Shown here in pieces: positions 23,063 through 29,904 of a stretch of 31,916 nucleotides of DNA. Position 1 is the stretch's first letter, and the number at the start of each line of letters is the position of its first letter. The DNA is from a virus. Under the pieces are notes generated by a model. The model ran no database searches. It saw only the letters and a list, made by a program, of their open reading frames with translations, and was not told where the DNA came from. The position numbers were made by a program, and so were the translations under genes. Location: the IMG/VR virus record IMGVR_UViG_3300013126_002175, positions 1 to 31,916 of that record; one strand, 5' to 3'.

Positions 23063-23887
23063 ATGTTTAAAAATTCTGTGGAAATTGTAAGATATGAAAA
23101 AGTAGGCAGAAATAACTTTGCTTACTTTAAAAATGGGGGAAAAATTTCTTCAGGTGATTTAGGCAGAATTGAAATCGAATGTGATAAATGCAAGTCGTTA
23201 AAACAGGTTGGTTTTAGATCAGCGTTATTAAAAAAGAAACATGTGTGCCAAAGTTGCAACAAAATAGGCAAAAGTAATCCCTTTTATGGAAAAACTCATA
23301 CACAAGAAACTATAAAGCGTCATTCTAAATATATGAAGGGTCGATTTGTTGGCGACTGTAATCCATTTTACAGTAAGTCTCATACAGAAGAAACTAAAGA
23401 AATACTTCGTCAAAAATGCGCTCATTATGGTGAGGATAACGGATTTTATGGAAAAACTCATACTGATGAGTTTAAAAAGAAACATTCCGAATTTATGAAA
23501 ACTATAGGAAAACGTCCTATAGAATATTACTCATTGATGGGCATAAAATCTGTTAATAGCAAGCCCAAAAAAACTAAAATAGAAAAAGCAACGGAACAAA
23601 AGTTACAAGAATCGGGTGTTAATTTTAAGTACAACTTCATTTTACAAAATAAAGCACAGTATGATTTTTTAATAAACGACAACATTGTATTAGAAGTTCA
23701 TGGAGACTTTTGGCACGGAAATCCCGAAGTGTATAGCACATTAACAGAACGACAAGAATATAAAAAGCAACGAGATTTTGAAAAACAAAAATTAGCAGAA
23801 GATAACGGATACAAATATCTCGTTATATGGGAATCACAAATTAAAAAAAATGACTGGAGTATTTTAGATGAAATTCGAATTAGTTGA
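23063..23887 (+). CDS. Vsr-like homing endonuclease inside the split guaC locus
   Basis: This 274-residue protein has an N-terminal zinc-finger-like CDKC...CQSC (about 38-71) and three NUMOD3-like repeats ([36 protein letters not shown]). The C-terminal nuclease domain has a [22 protein letters not shown] core, the pattern of Vsr-like (EDxHD) endonucleases. This family was described together with split-intein 'fractured' genes. The ribosome site is AGGAG (23041-23045). It would cut intein-free guaC alleles and drive spread of the whole insert. Its last 20 bases overlap the start of the C-intein cistron. Confidence 0.88.
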   Translation: MFKNSVEIVRYEKVGRNNFAYFKNGGKISSGDLGRIEIECDKCKSLKQVGFRSALLKKKHVCQSCNKIGKSNPFYGKTHTQETIKRHSKYMKGRFVGDCNPFYSKSHTEETKEILRQKCAHYGEDNGFYGKTHTDEFKKKHSEFMKTIGKRPIEYYSLMGIKSVNSKPKKTKIEKATEQKLQESGVNFKYNFILQNKAQYDFLINDNIVLEVHGDFWHGNPEVYSTLTERQEYKKQRDFEKQKLAEDNGYKYLVIWESQIKKNDWSILDEIRIS

Positions 23888-24470
23888 AATAGATACACTT
23901 GAAATTGAATCATATGACGGATACACATACGATCTTGAAGTAGAAGAAGATCATTCATATAACATAGATGGTGTGGTTGTTCATAACAGCGTGTGTACCA
24001 CAAGACTCGTCACAGGCGTTGGTTACCCGCAACTTTCTGCCATCATTGAATGTGCTGATGCTGCTCATGGTTTGGGTGGACATATTATTGCTGATGGTGG
24101 TTGTACCTGTCCTGGTGATGTTGCTAAAGCATTCGGAGCTGGCGCAGATTTTGTAATGTTAGGTGGTATGTTTGCTGGACATGACGAAGGTGGTGGTACA
24201 GTAGAAAATGGACGAGTTACTTTTTATGGTATGAGTAGTGAAACTGCTATGAATAAAAACCATGGTGGTGTTGCCGAGTATCGCAGTAGTGAAGGACGTA
24301 CAGTAGATATACCATATCGTGGTCCTGTTAAAAATACTGTGTTAGATATATTAGGTGGATTACGTAGCACTTGTACATATGTTGGAGCAAGTAACTTAAA
24401 ACAGTTGCCCAAATGTACAACATTTATAAGAGTAAATAGACAAGTAAATGATATTTTCTTAAGGAGCTAA
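23868..24470 (+). CDS. guaC: C-intein fused to GMP reductase C-terminal half (split intein)
   Basis: Residues 1-40 are the C-intein ([15 protein letters not shown], then [19 protein letters not shown]), with the penultimate His and terminal Asn needed for splicing. From 23988 the GuaC sequence resumes with the +1 Ser: [53 protein letters not shown] and a normal C-terminus. Joined to the first half this gives 339 residues (E. coli GuaC 347) with the catalytic Cys at about 182, three residues after the splice junction. A good SD (GGAG, 23856-23859) precedes the ATG, so it is translated independently of the endonuclease whose end it overlaps. Confidence 0.93.
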   Translation: MKFELVEIDTLEIESYDGYTYDLEVEEDHSYNIDGVVVHNSVCTTRLVTGVGYPQLSAIIECADAAHGLGGHIIADGGCTCPGDVAKAFGAGADFVMLGGMFAGHDEGGGTVENGRVTFYGMSSETAMNKNHGGVAEYRSSEGRTVDIPYRGPVKNTVLDILGGLRSTCTYVGASNLKQLPKCTTFIRVNRQVNDIFLRS

Positions 24471-24472
24471 TC

Positions 24473-24697
24473 ATGCCACGTAAAAAAGTTGAAGAAATCA
24501 AACCAGTAGAACAATTTGAAGTTAATTGGGATAAAATAAAAGAACAAGTTAAAGAAGCACAAGAAATGGTAGATAAAGGTTTGGTTAAACCTGCCAAAAA
24601 ACAAGCAACTAAAGAAGTCAAAAAACCAGCAGCTAAAAAAGCAGCAACTAAAGAAGCAGCTAAACCTGCAACTAAAAAGTCTAAGCTAGCAAAATAG
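24473..24697 (+). CDS. Lys/Ala-rich basic protein, histone H1-like tail
   Basis: This 74-residue protein has a short N-terminal segment with FEVNWDKIKEQVKEAQEMVDKG and a C-terminal half of KKPAAKKAATKEAAKP-type repeats, like histone H1 or bacterial AlgP/Hc1 tails. The charge implies nucleic-acid binding, but no fold or target can be named. It starts 2 bases after the guaC C-terminal half, with an AAGGAG ribosome site, and is the last gene before a late promoter. Confidence 0.78.
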   Translation: MPRKKVEEIKPVEQFEVNWDKIKEQVKEAQEMVDKGLVKPAKKQATKEVKKPAAKKAATKEAAKPATKKSKLAK

Positions 24698-24705
24698 TAT
24701 AAATA
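24698..24705 (+). promoter_or_regulatory. T4-type late promoter octamer TATAAATA
   Basis: This is an exact match to the T4 late promoter core, overlapping the stop region of the Lys/Ala-rich gene. Transcription about 6 bases downstream would start right at the hairpin at 24711-24733, ahead of the GIY-YIG remnant and folE. Confidence 0.7.
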
Positions 24706-24710
24706 CATAT

Positions 24711-24733
24711 GTTAGAATATGATAGATTCTAAC
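24711..24733 (+). other. 5'-end hairpin of the predicted late transcript
   Basis: Two perfect 8-base arms (GTTAGAAT and ATTCTAAC) enclose a 7-base loop. The hairpin begins where a transcript from the TATAAATA promoter should start. No T-run follows, so it is a poor terminator; a 5' stabilising or regulatory hairpin is more likely. Confidence 0.6.
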
Positions 24734-24768
24734 TCTTTAAATCTCTATATAAGGAGTGAGGAACTTAT

Positions 24769-24882
24769 ATGTCACAATATTATGTATATGCGTATTTAAA
24801 TCCTTTAGAAATAGGAAAGTTTGAATCAAGAATTTTTTGCTTTTTGGCAAAACCATTTTGGTTTAGTATAGAGCACAACTAA
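24769..24882 (+). pseudogene. N-terminal remnant of a GIY-YIG homing endonuclease
   Basis: A 37-codon ORF with an AAGGAG ribosome site (24751-24756) reads MSQYYVYAYLNPLEIG, the typical start of phage GIY-YIG (Seg-like) endonucleases, which begin YYVYAYLNP..PG. The following residues keep a trace of the family (the F...F...PF spacing) but the GIY-YIG core is lost, and the frame stops at 24880. About 45 unassigned bases separate it from folE. It is best read as a decayed mobile gene; a functional short peptide is unlikely. Confidence 0.65.
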
Positions 24883-24928
24883 ACCCACATTTTTAAATCA
24901 TAAACAAATTTGAGTAAGGAGAAACAAT

Positions 24929-25615
24929 TTGAGCTTTGATAAAACTAAAGTAGATCCTATATTAGGAAAAAAAGTAAGAGAATATTTAATTAAAATGGGA
25001 GTTGAAACTCCTATTAATAATGAAGCACTTGCTGTAGAAAATAAGAAAAAAATTGATATTCTTGAAGATGCTTTTACAACTATATGGAAAACAGTAGGTA
25101 TGGATTTAAATGATGATAGCCTACAAGAAACACCAAATAGAATGGCCAAAATGTATATAAATGAGATATATTTTGGTCTTAAAGAAGAAAACTTTCCAAA
25201 GTGTACAACTGTAAATAATAAAATGAAGTACAACGAAATGGTGGTGGAAAGAAATGTCTCAGTTCAAAGCAATTGTGAACATCATGGTGTTATTATTGAC
25301 GGTCTTGCTACTGTTGCATATGTACCTAAGGATAGAGTTTTGGGTCTTAGCAAAATCAATAGAATTGTGGAATATTTTAGTAAGCGTCCTCAAATTCAAG
25401 AACGGTTGACTGAACAAATCTTTCACACACTACAATATATTTTAGATACTGAAGATGTTGCTGTTATGATTGATGCTCAACACTATTGCGTAAAAAGTCG
25501 TGGTGTAGAAGATACAGGTAGTTCAACTGTAACAAGTCGTTTGGGTGGCGGTTTCAAATCTGATATAGCAGTACGTAATGAGTTTTATAGTATTGCTAGA
25601 TCAGGATGTAAATAA
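24929..25615 (+). CDS. folE: GTP cyclohydrolase I
   Basis: This 228-residue protein is close to E. coli FolE (222). Diagnostic blocks are TPNRMAKMYI, the Zn site NCEHHGV with Cys and His-His, GLSKINRIVEYFSKRPQIQERLT, and HYCVKSRGVEDTGSSTVTS with the second Zn cysteine. It converts GTP to dihydroneopterin triphosphate, the first step to 7-deazaguanines (and folate). The start is a TTG with an ideal AAGGAG ribosome site 7 bases before. Given QueD and QueE downstream and DpdA nearby, its role here is most likely 7-deazaguanine synthesis. Confidence 0.96.
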   Translation: MSFDKTKVDPILGKKVREYLIKMGVETPINNEALAVENKKKIDILEDAFTTIWKTVGMDLNDDSLQETPNRMAKMYINEIYFGLKEENFPKCTTVNNKMKYNEMVVERNVSVQSNCEHHGVIIDGLATVAYVPKDRVLGLSKINRIVEYFSKRPQIQERLTEQIFHTLQYILDTEDVAVMIDAQHYCVKSRGVEDTGSSTVTSRLGGGFKSDIAVRNEFYSIARSGCK

Positions 25616-25875
25616 TGGACTATGGGAAAACTCCTGATACAATGGGCTATAGAAAACCTGATTTAGTTACTGCTGAAGTAAATATCTATTCAGCAATTAT
25701 AGAAGCAAATAGTCGTTTCAACGATGGATTCACACAGTTTGAAATTAAAAAAGACTTATACAGACTAAAGTGGATAATGGACGACTATTTTGCTAAAGCT
25801 CCTAAATTTACTGGCGAAGATGAATGGGTAGATAAAATGATGCAGAAACGTGTTATTGAGATACTAAAACGATGA
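25615..25875 (+). CDS. Uncharacterised 86-aa phage protein
   Basis: This protein starts at the last base of the folE stop. It is helical and acidic/aromatic: EVNIYSAIIEANSRFNDGF, then KKDLYRLKWIMDDYFAKAP and a C-terminal QKRVIEILKR helix. Similar small proteins sit next to folE and queD genes in T4-like marine phages as far as I recall, without known function. It overlaps the next gene by 4 bases. Confidence 0.75.
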   Translation: MDYGKTPDTMGYRKPDLVTAEVNIYSAIIEANSRFNDGFTQFEIKKDLYRLKWIMDDYFAKAPKFTGEDEWVDKMMQKRVIEILKR

Positions 25876-26063
25876 ATAGTGACGAAATCCTAAAAAGGAT
25901 GACCGAGTTAATGGGGCCTATTGACAAACAAATCATGATGTGCGATGATAACAAAGAATTACTCATGTTTGCTTGTGCTATGTTACAGCGTGTTACTGAA
26001 ATCTTTGACCAAGAACTCGGTGTAGATGGTCGCAAAAGAATGCTTGGGGATTTAATTAAATAA
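25872..26063 (+). CDS. Uncharacterised 63-aa phage protein
   Basis: This short helical protein (DEILKRMTELMGPIDKQIMM, MFACAMLQRVTEIFDQELG) overlaps the preceding gene by 4 bases (ATGA). About 80 bases of non-coding sequence follow before queD; they hold a weak TTAGAC-17-TATTCT promoter-like pair (26074-26102) and little else. Function unknown. Confidence 0.72.
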   Translation: MNSDEILKRMTELMGPIDKQIMMCDDNKELLMFACAMLQRVTEIFDQELGVDGRKRMLGDLIK

Positions 26064-26141
26064 GTATAGTGGTCTTAGACATTCATCCCACTTTAAATAT
26101 TCTGCATGTCATCAAACTTACTCAGCTTAAGGAGGCAAGAG

Positions 26142-26618
26142 GTGGCAAAATATATTAGTACAAAAACATATAGACAAATTGGTCCAGTAGCATACCGTCA
26201 ATGGCGTGCTGACAGTCATTGCAATCTTATACATGGTTACGCATTGAGTTTTCACTTTGAATTTGAATGTGATACACTTGATGCCCGTAATTGGTGTATG
26301 GATTTCGGTGGACTTAAAGACTTAAAATACAAACTAGAAGAATGGTTCGATCATACACTACTAGTAGCAACTGATGATCCACAACGTGAAGAATTATTGC
26401 GTTTAGGAAAGATTGGACTAGCAAAAATCACAGAAGTAGAAAAAACAGGGTGCGAAGGTATTGCTGATTTTCTCTACGAATATGTGAACACGATTTACTT
26501 ACCAGCTTTTGGCAGTGGTGAAGCAGAGCGTATATGGTGTAGTAAAGTAGAAGTCCGTGAAACAGATAGTAACATGGCAATGCGTGTTGGTCATCGTACA
26601 GATTATGAATATAATTAA
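26142..26618 (+). CDS. queD: 6-carboxytetrahydropterin synthase-like protein (QueD-like)
   Basis: The frame opens at ATG 26106, but a perfect SD (AAGGAGG, 26129-26135) is 6 bases before GTG 26142, which I choose as the start (158 residues, MAKYISTKTY). The QueD pattern is recognisable: catalytic Cys27 in SHCNLIHGY, DARNWCMDFGGLKDLK, the FDHTLLV Asp-His pair (70-71) and a C-terminal KVEVRET. QueD makes 6-carboxytetrahydropterin from dihydroneopterin triphosphate. The usual zinc set (an upstream His plus HGH) is altered: HGY replaces HGH and the only nearby extra His is His26. This phage-type variant should still be tested for metal binding. Confidence 0.87.
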   Translation: MAKYISTKTYRQIGPVAYRQWRADSHCNLIHGYALSFHFEFECDTLDARNWCMDFGGLKDLKYKLEEWFDHTLLVATDDPQREELLRLGKIGLAKITEVEKTGCEGIADFLYEYVNTIYLPAFGSGEAERIWCSKVEVRETDSNMAMRVGHRTDYEYN

Positions 26619-26626
26619 GGATACAA

Positions 26627-27814
26627 ATGAAAGTTGGAGTTATTGGGGCGGGTATTGCTGGTCTAACAGCAGCATACTATAGTGCCAAAGTTGGTCATGA
26701 AGTTTCAGTATACGAATATGAACCACACCCAGCAATGCGTTGTAGCTATGCTAATGGTGGACAAATTAGTGTAAGTAATAGCGAAGTATGGAACACTTGG
26801 AATAATATCGTAAAGGGTATTAAATGGATGTTCAAGAAAGATGCCCCTTTACTTATTCGTCCAAGCTTAGATTTTGATAAAGCATTGTGGTTAGCTAAAT
26901 TTATCTATCATACAGCAGTAAATGATCATGCTAGAAATACAGCATCAACAATTATAATGGGTATTGAAGCACGAAAGTTATATGATGAAATTTGTACTGA
27001 AGAAGGTATAGAGTTTTTTAGAAGTAATTGTGGGATACTACACATTTACAAAAATTACGATTATTTTAGTCAAGCACAAGACATTAAACCATTATACCAA
27101 GCAAATGGTTGTGAATGGGATATTATTGAAGATATTGACAAGTTACATGAGATTGAACCAACATTAAAAAATATGAGAGGTTTGATTGGTGGTATTTTCA
27201 CTAGTAGTGACTTTGTTGGTGATATACATATTTTTTGTACTGAGTTAGCTAATGTATTAAAAACAAAATATAATGTTCAGTTTCACTACAATAGCAAAAC
27301 ACTTAACTATCTGACTAATCCAAATATGTTAGATTACAAATTTGATAGAGTTATTATTAGCGCAGGTGTCAATAGTGTACAATTAGCTAAGAAAATCGGT
27401 GATAGACTTCCAATTTATCCAGTAAAAGGATATAGTGTTACTATTAATAGTAATGACTTAAATGGGTACAAAAAATTACCTGAAGTAAGCATATTAGATG
27501 ATGAGGCAAAAATTGTATGTAGTAATTTAGGTGGACGATTTAGAATAGCTGGCACAGCAGAGTTTGCTGGTGAAAATTATGATATTAGACATGATAGAAT
27601 ACAACCATTATTAAATTGGGCAAGAACAAACTTTCCTGATATTGATACGAGTAATTATAGTAGTTGGGCATGTTTGCGACCAATGACACCAAACATGATG
27701 CCCATATACACTAGAAGTAAACATAATAATAAAGTATACTATCATACAGGACATGGGCATTTGGGTTGGACATTGAGTCCTTATACAGCAAAATTATTAG
27801 TGAATCAATTATGA
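26627..27814 (+). CDS. dadA: DadA-like FAD-dependent D-amino acid dehydrogenase
   Basis: This 395-residue protein is an FAD oxidoreductase of the DAO family. The dinucleotide motif GAGIAG (7-12) opens a Rossmann fold ending in VYEYEPHP. The YANGGQISVSNSEVW segment and the IKWMFKKDAPLLIRPSLDF block match DadA closely. The C-terminal HTGHGHLGWTLSPYTAKLL is the FAD-binding end. DadA deaminates D-amino acids to keto acids and feeds electrons to the quinone pool. It lies between queD and the HNH/queE genes with an AAGGATA ribosome site. Its use to a phage is unclear: D-Ala from peptidoglycan is a possible substrate, a base-modification role is speculation. Confidence 0.85.
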   Translation: MKVGVIGAGIAGLTAAYYSAKVGHEVSVYEYEPHPAMRCSYANGGQISVSNSEVWNTWNNIVKGIKWMFKKDAPLLIRPSLDFDKALWLAKFIYHTAVNDHARNTASTIIMGIEARKLYDEICTEEGIEFFRSNCGILHIYKNYDYFSQAQDIKPLYQANGCEWDIIEDIDKLHEIEPTLKNMRGLIGGIFTSSDFVGDIHIFCTELANVLKTKYNVQFHYNSKTLNYLTNPNMLDYKFDRVIISAGVNSVQLAKKIGDRLPIYPVKGYSVTINSNDLNGYKKLPEVSILDDEAKIVCSNLGGRFRIAGTAEFAGENYDIRHDRIQPLLNWARTNFPDIDTSNYSSWACLRPMTPNMMPIYTRSKHNNKVYYHTGHGHLGWTLSPYTAKLLVNQL

Positions 27815-27823
27815 ATTTACTTT

Positions 27824-27831
27824 GATAAATA
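27824..27831 (+). promoter_or_regulatory. T4-type late promoter octamer GATAAATA
   Basis: The octamer lies about 10 bases after the dadA stop. A transcript starting about 6 bases downstream would begin at the GGGC arm of the structured segment at 27837-27901, then run into the HNH gene and queE. Confidence 0.6.
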
Positions 27832-27836
27832 TATTA

Positions 27837-27901
27837 GGGCGAACAGGAGTAGCTACCTTTCTGTGCCAATACACAGATAGCCCACCATTTACTTATTGGG
27901 G
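27837..27901 (+). promoter_or_regulatory. Structured 5' leader of the HNH gene; candidate RNA switch
   Basis: A perfect hairpin TCTGTG/CACAGA (27860-27865 with 27872-27877) is enclosed by GGGC/GCCC (27837-27840 with 27880-27883). The same CCCA bases (27881-27884) can pair instead with TGGG (27897-27900), next to the ATG at 27907 where GGGG is the only SD-like sequence. GCTA (27852-27855) and TAGC (27878-27881) could form a pseudoknot. The exclusive pairings look like a translational switch. It matches no riboswitch consensus that I can verify. Confidence 0.45.
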
Positions 27902-27906
27902 TATCA

Positions 27907-28677
27907 ATGTTAAAAGAAATATTAATTAAAAAATCACCTTTTCCAAACATAAATTATATAAACAAGTATATTTGTTTTATTGAAAAGTGTAAAATAAAAA
28001 AATTTTTTGGCAAAACAGAAAAACACCATATCATACCTAAATCATTCGGTGGGGCAGCAGGTTCAAACTTACTACATATGTCCCCTAGGCACCATTTTAT
28101 CGCTCACTTGCTATTAGCAAGGGCAACAGGGTCACCTAAAATGATAAAAGCACTTCATAAAATGGTATATTCTAGGACTGGATGTGTGAATAGGAATTAT
28201 AAAATTACCAGTAGAACTTATGAATATTTAAAATTAGAACATTCAAAGATTGTTAGTGCTTATTCCAAAAATACTGTGGTAGCAAAACATTTATTTACCG
28301 AAGAAATTAAAAGAATTCCTAAACAATTATTTTATTATTATAAAGGTATCTTGTATGAAGCAATAGCAAAAGACAGAAAGGATTCCATAAGCACGATAGA
28401 ACTTAAAAAAATTGCTAGTAAAAAACCAAGAATAGTAAAACAAGGTACAAGAACTAGGAGCGTAGCAGCATCTAAATATTCGTTTATTACACCCAAAGGC
28501 TATTGTGAAACAAGCAGAGACTTGTTAAAATTATATAAATCTTTTACAAGAAATACTTTACTATTGCTTAATGATGATTTCATAATAAGTCATAAATTTG
28601 CTAGTATTCATATTGATTTTAAAGACTATATAGGTAAAACACTTAAAGAAATAGGATTCACGAGAAAAACAAAATGA
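27907..28677 (+). CDS. Free-standing HNH homing endonuclease
   Basis: This 256-residue protein has an HNH nuclease core near the N-terminus: GKTEKHHIIPKSFGG (His40/His41), Asn54 in GSNLLHMSP, and RHHFIAH. The rest is Lys-rich, with a possible helix-turn-helix or modular DNA-binding tail (ITPKGYCETSRDLLKLYKS, a NUMOD1-like segment). It interrupts neither neighbour: dadA ends normally and queE is complete, so it is an intergenic mobile gene like T4 mob genes. Its stop overlaps the queE start (ATGA), so it sits tightly in the operon. Its A-rich start is unlike the flanking genes. Confidence 0.85.
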   Translation: MLKEILIKKSPFPNINYINKYICFIEKCKIKKFFGKTEKHHIIPKSFGGAAGSNLLHMSPRHHFIAHLLLARATGSPKMIKALHKMVYSRTGCVNRNYKITSRTYEYLKLEHSKIVSAYSKNTVVAKHLFTEEIKRIPKQLFYYYKGILYEAIAKDRKDSISTIELKKIASKKPRIVKQGTRTRSVAASKYSFITPKGYCETSRDLLKLYKSFTRNTLLLLNDDFIISHKFASIHIDFKDYIGKTLKEIGFTRKTK

Positions 28678-29525
28678 GCAAATTAAACTACACAGAACTT
28701 TTTTATAGTATACAAGGAGAAGGAAGATATCAAGGAGTACCTAGTATTTTTTTGAGAACATTTGGATGTAACTTCAGATGTAGGAATTTTGGTAGAAATA
28801 AAGATGACAGTTCCCACAATCAAGAAGTAATAACTATTATAAAAAATATTGACCACTATACAAAATTTGAAAACCTTCCATTGGTAAGCACAGGTTGTGA
28901 TAGTTATAGTTCTGTTTATCCTGAATTTAAATCTTTCGTCACCCATTCTAATACCGATAGTATTGTTACTAAAATTCTTGATTTATTGCCTACAGGGTAT
29001 TGGCAAGATGAGCATTTGGTTATCACAGGTGGTGAACCGTTACTAGGTTGGCAGCGTAGTTATCCTGACTTATTAAGTCATGAGTTTATGAGTGACTTAA
29101 ATCATATTACTTTTGAAACAAATGGTACACAGAAACTTAGTGATGATTTCTATAAATACCTACAAAGTTGGTTAAGTAATGGTGATCGTGAAATTACTTT
29201 TAGTGTGAGTGCTAAGTTACCAAACAGTGGTGAAAGTTGGAGTGACGCAATTAAGCCTGATGTTGTATGTCAATATCAAGAACTTGGTTACGCTTATTTA
29301 AAATTAGTAGTAGCAACTGAGGAAGATATTGAAGATGCAGACAAAGCAGACAGAGAATTCAGGACACAAGGATTTGTTGGGCCCACTTATCTTATGCCTG
29401 TTGGTGGTGTTAATAGTGTATATAATTTAAATACAAAAAATGTAGCACTAGCAGCCATGAAGCGTGGTTGGCGTTATAGTGCTAGACTTCAATGTGATTT
29501 GTTCAAAAACGAATGGGGAACATAA
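28674..29525 (+). CDS. queE: 7-carboxy-7-deazaguanine synthase (radical SAM), phage-type
   Basis: This 283-residue protein has the QueE layout: ELFYSIQGEGRYQGVPSIFLR at the start, the radical-SAM cluster, and the ITGGEPLLG SAM motif (117-125), then a FETNGTQ segment. The three cluster cysteines are not in CxxxCxxC. Cys32 and Cys36 lie in GCNFRCRNFG, and the third appears to be Cys75 in TGCDSYS, about 38 residues later, with an insertion between. QueE contracts the pterin ring to form 7-carboxy-7-deazaguanine, the precursor of preQ0. It is linked by overlap to the HNH gene upstream and to the small gene downstream. Confidence 0.9.
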   Translation: MSKLNYTELFYSIQGEGRYQGVPSIFLRTFGCNFRCRNFGRNKDDSSHNQEVITIIKNIDHYTKFENLPLVSTGCDSYSSVYPEFKSFVTHSNTDSIVTKILDLLPTGYWQDEHLVITGGEPLLGWQRSYPDLLSHEFMSDLNHITFETNGTQKLSDDFYKYLQSWLSNGDREITFSVSAKLPNSGESWSDAIKPDVVCQYQELGYAYLKLVVATEEDIEDADKADREFRTQGFVGPTYLMPVGGVNSVYNLNTKNVALAAMKRGWRYSARLQCDLFKNEWGT

Positions 29526-29707
29526 TGAGAGAAATAACTATAACAAGAAAACAATACGAAAGAATTAAACAAATTTTTGAAATGTATGATACACTTGACC
29601 AAATCAAACTATTAGCTAGTAATGATAATGGAATAGGTCAAACAACAAAACTAGAATTTTTTCCTAAAGCAATTTCATTGGATATCACTGATCACGAAAG
29701 TTGGTAA
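29525..29707 (+). CDS. Uncharacterised 60-aa protein
   Basis: An earlier ATG lies at 29513, but ATG 29525 overlaps the queE stop (TAATG) and has a GGGGA site 6 bases upstream; I prefer it (MREITITRKQYERIKQIFEMY). The protein is helical at its N-terminus and ends LDITDHESW. Family unknown. It shares its stop base with the next ATG. Confidence 0.7.
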   Translation: MREITITRKQYERIKQIFEMYDTLDQIKLLASNDNGIGQTTKLEFFPKAISLDITDHESW

Positions 29708-29904
29708 TGATTATTGGAAGAAAATTAAAATTTTTATTACTTCCAAGACAGTGTGAATTATCAAAAAAATTATTATGGCTTAAATTTGCCTATAAAGTTA
29801 CACATATGTATACAGGACCAGGTGATCCTGTTTTCATACACAAATATTACAGTAAACACGAGTTTTTGGTAAATAGATTAAAGGGCAACAGTGAGAACAT
29901 ATAG
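29707..29904 (+). CDS. Uncharacterised 65-aa basic protein
   Basis: The start at ATG 29707 is chosen over the upstream TTG (29701) because it overlaps the preceding stop. The protein is basic and hydrophobic (MIIGRKLKFLLLPRQCELSK, then LWLKFAYKVTHMYTGPGDPV) and ends in a Lys/Arg-rich helix. It overlaps the glycosyltransferase start by 14 bases. Function unknown. Confidence 0.68.
   Translation: MIIGRKLKFLLLPRQCELSKKLLWLKFAYKVTHMYTGPGDPVFIHKYYSKHEFLVNRLKGNSENI

Noticed and set aside
24711-24733. Terminator after the Lys/Ala-rich gene
   Set aside because: The 8-bp hairpin has no T-run after it and begins at the predicted late transcript start.
26074-26102. Promoter TTAGAC-17-TATTCT before queD
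   Set aside because: Both boxes deviate from consensus in AT-rich DNA; too weak to list as a feature.
26106-26141. ATG 26106 as queD start
   Set aside because: The AAGGAGG site lies inside this extension, 6 bases before GTG 26142, which is the better start.
27837-27901. preQ1-I riboswitch upstream of the HNH/queE genes
   Set aside because: Only the UAGCUAC loop resembles the class; the A-rich tail that forms the pseudoknot is missing, so I list it as an unclassified structured leader.
27815-28677. Group I intron carrying the HNH gene
   Set aside because: Neither dadA nor queE is split: both have natural ends, so the HNH gene is free-standing.
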